DNA of 64,000 nucleotides from Mucilaginibacter sp. 44-25 (GTDB lineage: Bacteria > Bacteroidota > Bacteroidia > Sphingobacteriales > Sphingobacteriaceae): positions 151,913 to 215,912 of the forward strand of contig MKTS01000004.1 in assembly GCA_001898335.1 (NCBI GenBank). Direction: 5' to 3'. The translations under genes and the position numbers were made by a program. The notes below the pieces were generated by a model. It had not been told where the DNA came from. It did not search any database and saw only the letters and a program-made list of their open reading frames with translations. Below are positions 60,259-64,000 of this stretch, one piece after another. The first letter of the stretch is position 1. Each line of letters starts with the position of its first letter.

Positions 60259-61137
60259 TTATAGATAAAGCTTGGTTTTAAGATATTTGGCGCTTTTGGC
60301 TATGCTCACAAAAGGATCAATGTTGGTAAAATTCTCCTGCTCAACAATGTAATGCTTTATGCCTGCCAGTTTAGCTTTAGCCAATATACCTTTGTAATCA
60401 ATAGCACCGCTACCGATCTCGGTATTTAACTCGTGGTTAGCCTTATCCATATCTTTTATATGAACCATGGCAAAACGGCCCGGGTGCTTTTTAAATATCT
60501 CTACAGGGTCTTTACCGGCACGTACTACCCAATAAATATCCATTTCCATAGCTACCAGTTTAGGATCGGTATGGTTAAGTATGGTATCGTAAAAAGTAGT
60601 GCCTTCGGTTTCTTTCCACTCAAAATTGTGGTTATGGTAACCTAACTTTAAGCCATGCGCTTTGCAAATCCTGGCAGCTTTATTCATTTTCTCCGCGATG
60701 GATCTAAAATCCGCGGCAGTTTTTATGAGGTCGTGGTTAAGACTGGGTACAACAATATAAGTTTGGCCGAGGGCTTTAGCAGCTTCAATATAGCTGTTAA
60801 ACTCGTCCATACTGCCGGTACCAAAATATTCATCCAGGCCGTAATGCCCGCTTGGGCTTTTTAAACCATTAGCCTTTAACAGGGCGGCAAATTCTTTAGC
60901 ACTTAAGCCCCAAAAACCATTCTGTTTGGAGTAACCAAAGGTTTCTACCTCTTTGTAACCGGCTTTAGCCACTTTAGCAATAACGCCCTTTACATCTTTG
61001 GGCAGTTCATCGCGCAGTGAATATAGCTGCAGGCCAATGCCATTAAGGCTTTTAGCCGATGCCAATTGTGGTGCAAGCATAAGGCCTGCCGCAGCCATAC
61101 CGGCCTGCGCTAAGAAAGTTCTTCTGGTAGTAGTCAT
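60259..61137 (-). CDS. Tat-exported TIM-barrel sugar isomerase/epimerase
   Basis: 292 residues. MTTTRRTFLAQAGMAAAGLML is a Tat signal. The AP-endonuclease-2 type barrel has GLQLYSLRDELPKDV, LGYHNHNFEWKE and EMDIYWVVRAGKDPVE, with metal-ligand Glu/His residues. The family isomerises, epimerises or dehydrates keto-sugars; a 3-keto-glycoside dehydratase or hydratase role is possible in this locus. It lies 26 nt before the DUF1080 gene. Confidence 0.87.
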   Translation of the reverse strand: MTTTRRTFLAQAGMAAAGLMLAPQLASAKSLNGIGLQLYSLRDELPKDVKGVIAKVAKAGYKEVETFGYSKQNGFWGLSAKEFAALLKANGLKSPSGHYGLDEYFGTGSMDEFNSYIEAAKALGQTYIVVPSLNHDLIKTAADFRSIAEKMNKAARICKAHGLKLGYHNHNFEWKETEGTTFYDTILNHTDPKLVAMEMDIYWVVRAGKDPVEIFKKHPGRFAMVHIKDMDKANHELNTEIGSGAIDYKGILAKAKLAGIKHYIVEQENFTNIDPFVSIAKSAKYLKTKLYL

Positions 61138-61189
61138 GTATTAGTTAGAATTGATATTTCTGTTACAGACCCGCCATAACAGTAATGGT

Positions 61190-62074
61190 TTAAACATCAC
61201 AGATCTGTATCGCCTTACGCAGCGATGCAAGTTTGTCTTTAGCTGTAGGTATAAACTCCTGCGCTACAAAGCCTTTATGTCCCACTTCAACAATGGCACG
61301 CATAATGGCCGGATAAAACAGTTCCTGGGTATCGTCAATCTCATGACGGCCCGGAACACCGCCGGTATGGTAATGGGCTATGTACTGATGATGATCGCGT
61401 ATATTACGTATCACGTCGCCTTCATCTATCTGCATATGATAAATATCATAAAGCAGCTTAAAGTTTTCAGAACCCAGTCTTTTACACAGTTCGGCTCCCC
61501 AGGCGGTGTGGTCGCATTGGTAGTCCTTATGGTCAATTTTACTGTTCAGCAGTTCCATTACCAATACCACATTATGCTTTTCGGCAAGCGAAACCATTGG
61601 TTTAAGCCCTTCTACGCAGTTCTTCCAACCTTCCTCATCGGTTTTACCACGGCGGCTGCCGCTAAAACAAATCAGGTTTTTGTAACCGGCGGCTGCTACC
61701 TTAGGTATCATCTCGCTGTATTGCTTATGCAATTGCGCATGGAAACGGGTATCGCCGAAACCATCAGTAAGGTTAATTTCCGCGCCATTGCACATAGATG
61801 AGGTAAGACCATACTTTTTAAGGGTAGGCCAGTCATTAGGGCCAACCAGATCGATCCCTTTTATGCCTATCTCTTTGGCGGCTTTGCAAAGGTCCTCAAC
61901 CGATAGGTCACCATAGCACCAGCGACAAACCGCATGGTTAATGTTACCTTTGAGTTTTCCGCTCATTTGTTCCTGGTTATTGCCCTTATATGCCGATAGC
62001 ACACTGCCTGCACTTATGGCGGCTGTACCGGCAAGTATGCCTTTTATAGCCGTTCTTCTGTTTGTTGTTGCCAT
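61190..62074 (-). CDS. Tat-exported hydroxypyruvate isomerase-like TIM-barrel protein
   Basis: 294 residues from ATG 62074 (MATTNRRTAIKGILAGTAAI), which gives a twin-Arg signal. The 39-residue longer ORF would run into the MFS gene and is not used. GINHAVCRWCYGDL-like start (INHAVCRWCYG), ELLNSKIDHKDYQCDH and LYDIYHMQIDEGDVIRNI are hallmarks of the hydroxypyruvate isomerase-like branch. It follows the MFS stop by 4 nt. A periplasmic keto-sugar isomerase is likely; hydroxypyruvate itself is not. Confidence 0.87.
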   Translation of the reverse strand: MATTNRRTAIKGILAGTAAISAGSVLSAYKGNNQEQMSGKLKGNINHAVCRWCYGDLSVEDLCKAAKEIGIKGIDLVGPNDWPTLKKYGLTSSMCNGAEINLTDGFGDTRFHAQLHKQYSEMIPKVAAAGYKNLICFSGSRRGKTDEEGWKNCVEGLKPMVSLAEKHNVVLVMELLNSKIDHKDYQCDHTAWGAELCKRLGSENFKLLYDIYHMQIDEGDVIRNIRDHHQYIAHYHTGGVPGRHEIDDTQELFYPAIMRAIVEVGHKGFVAQEFIPTAKDKLASLRKAIQICDV

Positions 62075-62078
62075 TGTG

Positions 62079-63332
62079 TTATATGTCTGCTCTGCCGGTT
62101 CCGGGTTCTTCAATATCCAAGCCTGGCTTGGTCTGTATCTGATTGGTATCTTTAAAGAAGATAACAAATACCAGGAATACAAAGCCAGCAATACCTGCTG
62201 GTATTAACCAGATATTCGTCCAGTTATGGGCTGTTTCTGATAGCTTGAATTTATCTACTACAGGGCCTGATATGTATGACCCCATCAACATACCTACGCC
62301 GTAAGTAGCCAATGTGATAAAGCCTTGTGCAGCACTTTTAAATTTCTCACCTGCGAGGTTATCTGTGTAGATCTGCCCCGTTACGAAGAAGAAGTCATAA
62401 CAGATACCGTGCATTACGATACCGGCTATCAGCATCCAGTAATTACCGCCAACATTGCCATAAGCAAAGAAAATATAGCGGATCACCCAGGCTAACATAC
62501 CCACCGCAAGCATCTTTTTAACGCCTAAGCGCACAAAGAACAGCGGCATCAGTGCCATAAATAAGAACTCAGATACCTGTCCCAGTGATTGTACACCTGC
62601 CGCGGCTTTCATACCTACCTCGTTCAGGAACGGATTGGTAAAGTTGTAATAGAATGCCAAAGGCACGCAAATAGCTACAGAAGCCAGGAAAAATACCAGG
62701 TACGACCTGTTTTTTAATAAGCCAATAGAATCCAAGCCAAGGATATCGCCAAGGCTTGCTTTCTGACCTTTTTTCGCCGGAGGCGTAGCTGGCAATGTAA
62801 AGCTTAACAAACCTAAAATAAGGGACGCACCCGCGGCCATTTTAAAGGTAAGCACCAGCGAGTTACTTTGCTCCCAGCCTAACCAGCCAATTACCAGGCC
62901 GGCGATGATCCAGCCTAATGTACCAAATACACGGATGGGCGGAAATTCCTTGCTTGGGTTTTGCATTTGCCTGAATGACACCGAGTTAACCAAAGCGAGA
63001 GTAGGCATATAAACAACCATGTAGGCGAAGATGATCGGAAAAAATCCTTCAAAATTTGTTTGGGTAGTAATGTAGTATAATAAAGCAGCACCGGTTAAAT
63101 GCAATATACCCAGTACTTTTTGTGCCGAAAAAAATCTGTCGGCAATAAGCCCGATAACAAATGGCGCTATAATAGCACCCCATGATTGTGTTGCATAAGC
63201 ATTACCGTTTTGTACGCCCGTAGCGTTCAACGTTTTGCCTAAGTACGTTCCCATAGTTACAAACCACGCACCCCAGATAAAAAACTCCAGGAACATCATG
63301 GTTGATAACTTAACGCGTGTAGTTAAGGTCAT
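62079..63332 (-). CDS. MFS transporter, nucleoside:H+ symporter-like
   Basis: 417 residues, twelve helices. The start TRVKLSTMMFLEFFIWGAWF and PFVIGLIADRFFSAQKVLG match the nucleoside:H+ symporter-like group (NupG fold), common in Bacteroidota sugar loci. The cargo here is more likely a keto-sugar or degradation product than a nucleoside, by context. It lies 41 nt after the cytochrome gene and 4 nt before the isomerase. Confidence 0.87.
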   Translation of the reverse strand: MTLTTRVKLSTMMFLEFFIWGAWFVTMGTYLGKTLNATGVQNGNAYATQSWGAIIAPFVIGLIADRFFSAQKVLGILHLTGAALLYYITTQTNFEGFFPIIFAYMVVYMPTLALVNSVSFRQMQNPSKEFPPIRVFGTLGWIIAGLVIGWLGWEQSNSLVLTFKMAAGASLILGLLSFTLPATPPAKKGQKASLGDILGLDSIGLLKNRSYLVFFLASVAICVPLAFYYNFTNPFLNEVGMKAAAGVQSLGQVSEFLFMALMPLFFVRLGVKKMLAVGMLAWVIRYIFFAYGNVGGNYWMLIAGIVMHGICYDFFFVTGQIYTDNLAGEKFKSAAQGFITLATYGVGMLMGSYISGPVVDKFKLSETAHNWTNIWLIPAGIAGFVFLVFVIFFKDTNQIQTKPGLDIEEPGTGRADI

Positions 63333-63373
63333 AATTGGTATTGGTTTAAATTAGTCAGGTTGGTTAGTTAGTA

Positions 63374-63817
63374 CTATTTTACGGTAAGGATGTACTTTAC
63401 CATTGCTTTGGCATCATCTATAGAAAGATCAGGGTGCGCGGTCATAGGTACAGTGCCCCAGTTACCACTACCACCTGAAATTACCTTTTTAGCCAGCATA
63501 TCCACATCGCTTTCTTTGTATTTTTTAGCGATATCAACCAGTGCAGGGCCAATTACTTTGCTTTGCGCGTTGTGGCAGGTATTACAGTCGTTATTAGCCA
63601 TTAATGCTTCGCCTTTATTATCAGGCGTACCAGCGGCTTTAGTGGTGCCAATGTTATTAGCTGCTGTATCATTGGCAGCGTTAGAGTTTTGAGCAACTGC
63701 TGCCTGGTCTGTTGCTTTCGCGCTATCAGTTTCGCTGTTACCTGCCGATTTATCTTTATTTCCCCCACAAGCTGCTAATGCAAGGCTTATCCCTAATATT
63801 ACAAATAGTTTTTTCAT
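63374..63817 (-). CDS. c-type cytochrome lipoprotein
   Basis: 147 residues. The lipoprotein signal ends LALAACGG (lipobox LAAC). An Asn/Ala/Thr-rich linker of about 50 residues leads to a single haem domain with CNTCH and a Met ligand candidate in VPMTAHPDLS. It would carry electrons in the periplasm, for example from a sugar-oxidising GMC dehydrogenase to the respiratory chain. It precedes the MFS gene in the same operon. Confidence 0.9.
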   Translation of the reverse strand: MKKLFVILGISLALAACGGNKDKSAGNSETDSAKATDQAAVAQNSNAANDTAANNIGTTKAAGTPDNKGEALMANNDCNTCHNAQSKVIGPALVDIAKKYKESDVDMLAKKVISGGSGNWGTVPMTAHPDLSIDDAKAMVKYILTVK

Positions 63818-63860
63818 GATGTGTTATTCTGTTGTATTGTATTTTATTAATTCTAATCTA

Positions 63861-64000
63861 TTATAGTCCAATCAATGATCTGTTAAAAGCTTCGTTACTG
63901 CCCGATGCGGCAAAATCATCGAAAGCCTTGTCAGTAACCCTGATGATATGATCTTTAATGAACTGTGCTCCTTCGCGTGCGCCATCCTCAGAATTTTTTA
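63861..64000 (-). CDS. Unidentified protein, C-terminal fragment
   Basis: An open frame enters from the right edge and ends with TAA at 63861, giving about 46 residues: GAREGAQFIKDHIIRV then TDKAFDDFAASGSNEAFNRS and LIGL. The helix-rich end would suit a TIM-barrel isomerase or oxidoreductase of the same locus, but this is too short to name. It is 44 nt upstream of the cytochrome start and likely co-transcribed. Confidence 0.6.
   Translation of the reverse strand, partial: KNSEDGAREGAQFIKDHIIRVTDKAFDDFAASGSNEAFNRSLIGL

Noticed and set aside
62075-62191. N-terminal extension of the hydroxypyruvate isomerase-like protein
   Set aside because: It would overlap the 3' end of the MFS gene, and the downstream ATG begins a good Tat signal.
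1-64000. tRNA or rRNA genes
   Set aside because: I looked through the intergenic regions for tRNA-like arms and conserved rRNA segments and saw none. A covariance-model scan would be decisive.

Overview
The window looks like a chromosomal segment of a Bacteroidota bacterium of the Sphingobacteriaceae type (Mucilaginibacter or Pedobacter-like). The evidence is the gene families present (UxuA with an SDR-type mannonate oxidoreductase, GH78 rhamnosidase, DUF1080, NIPSNAP, nucleoside:H+ symporter-type MFS, many secreted proteins), the general absence of Shine-Dalgarno sequences, and promoter elements of the Bacteroidota type (TTTG about 20 nt upstream of TAnnTTTG). I see no tRNA, rRNA, CRISPR array, intact transposase or prophage. 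The genus assignment is inference.

Layout. 1-4975 is the end of an exopolysaccharide cluster (EpsG-like polymerase fragment, three glycosyltransferases, a pectate-lyase-fold protein), closed by a strong bidirectional terminator. 5050-8788 holds a PepSY membrane protein and a stress-type pair (Tat-exported SDR and zinc alcohol dehydrogenase) with a 43-codon ORF between them. 8979-16529 is a second glycan cluster with a NodU/CmcH carbamoyltransferase, GT2, two GT9, a GmhB-like phosphatase and two GT4 enzymes, which suggests a carbamoylated, heptose-containing glycan. 16983-18420 has a solo CHC2 zinc finger, a membrane-anchored GH25 muramidase and a small proline-rich protein. 18434-23646 is a hexuronate catabolic locus: uxuA divergent from mannonate oxidoreductase, KDG kinase, KDPG aldolase and an MFS transporter.

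26530-36928 is the most striking region. Two paralogous non-RD Ser/Thr kinases with C-terminal membrane anchors bracket two FHA-type proteins, a PP2C phosphatase with an extracytoplasmic domain, a 32-residue single-helix protein, and a 1356-residue fusion of a SEDS (RodA/FtsW) glycosyltransferase with a class B penicillin-binding protein. It parallels the actinobacterial fha-pstP-rodA-pbpA-pkn cluster, here in a Gram-negative lineage and with RodA and PBP fused in one chain. I read it as a phosphorylation-controlled peptidoglycan synthesis module.

37085-46204 contains an LLM flavin oxidoreductase, an HD hydrolase with a YitT protein, two copies of a palindromic repeat, a histidine kinase / receiver / receiver-cyclase pathway, PgpA, TerC, a cell-wall amidase, and a MerC-Fur pair behind a candidate Fur-family box. 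46405-48931 is a putative amino-sugar operon (SGNH hydrolase, Gfo/Idh/MocA oxidoreductase, NagB-like deaminase). 48932-49529 is a non-coding region with an element bounded by two hairpins. 49530-53928 pairs a GMC oxidoreductase with a GH78 rhamnosidase. 54017-58523 holds a truncated haemoglobin, a YceH protein, a TMEM175-type channel, a PYROXD2-like flavoprotein and others. 58538-64000 (NIPSNAP, DUF1080, two Tat-exported TIM-barrel isomerases, MFS transporter, cytochrome c lipoprotein and a partial gene) resembles a 3-keto-glycoside catabolic locus.

Several genes appear to start only about 4 nt after a TAnnTTTG-like box, which suggests leaderless transcripts. Start codons were moved downstream of the longest ORF where a conserved N-terminus, signal peptide or neighbouring gene required it.
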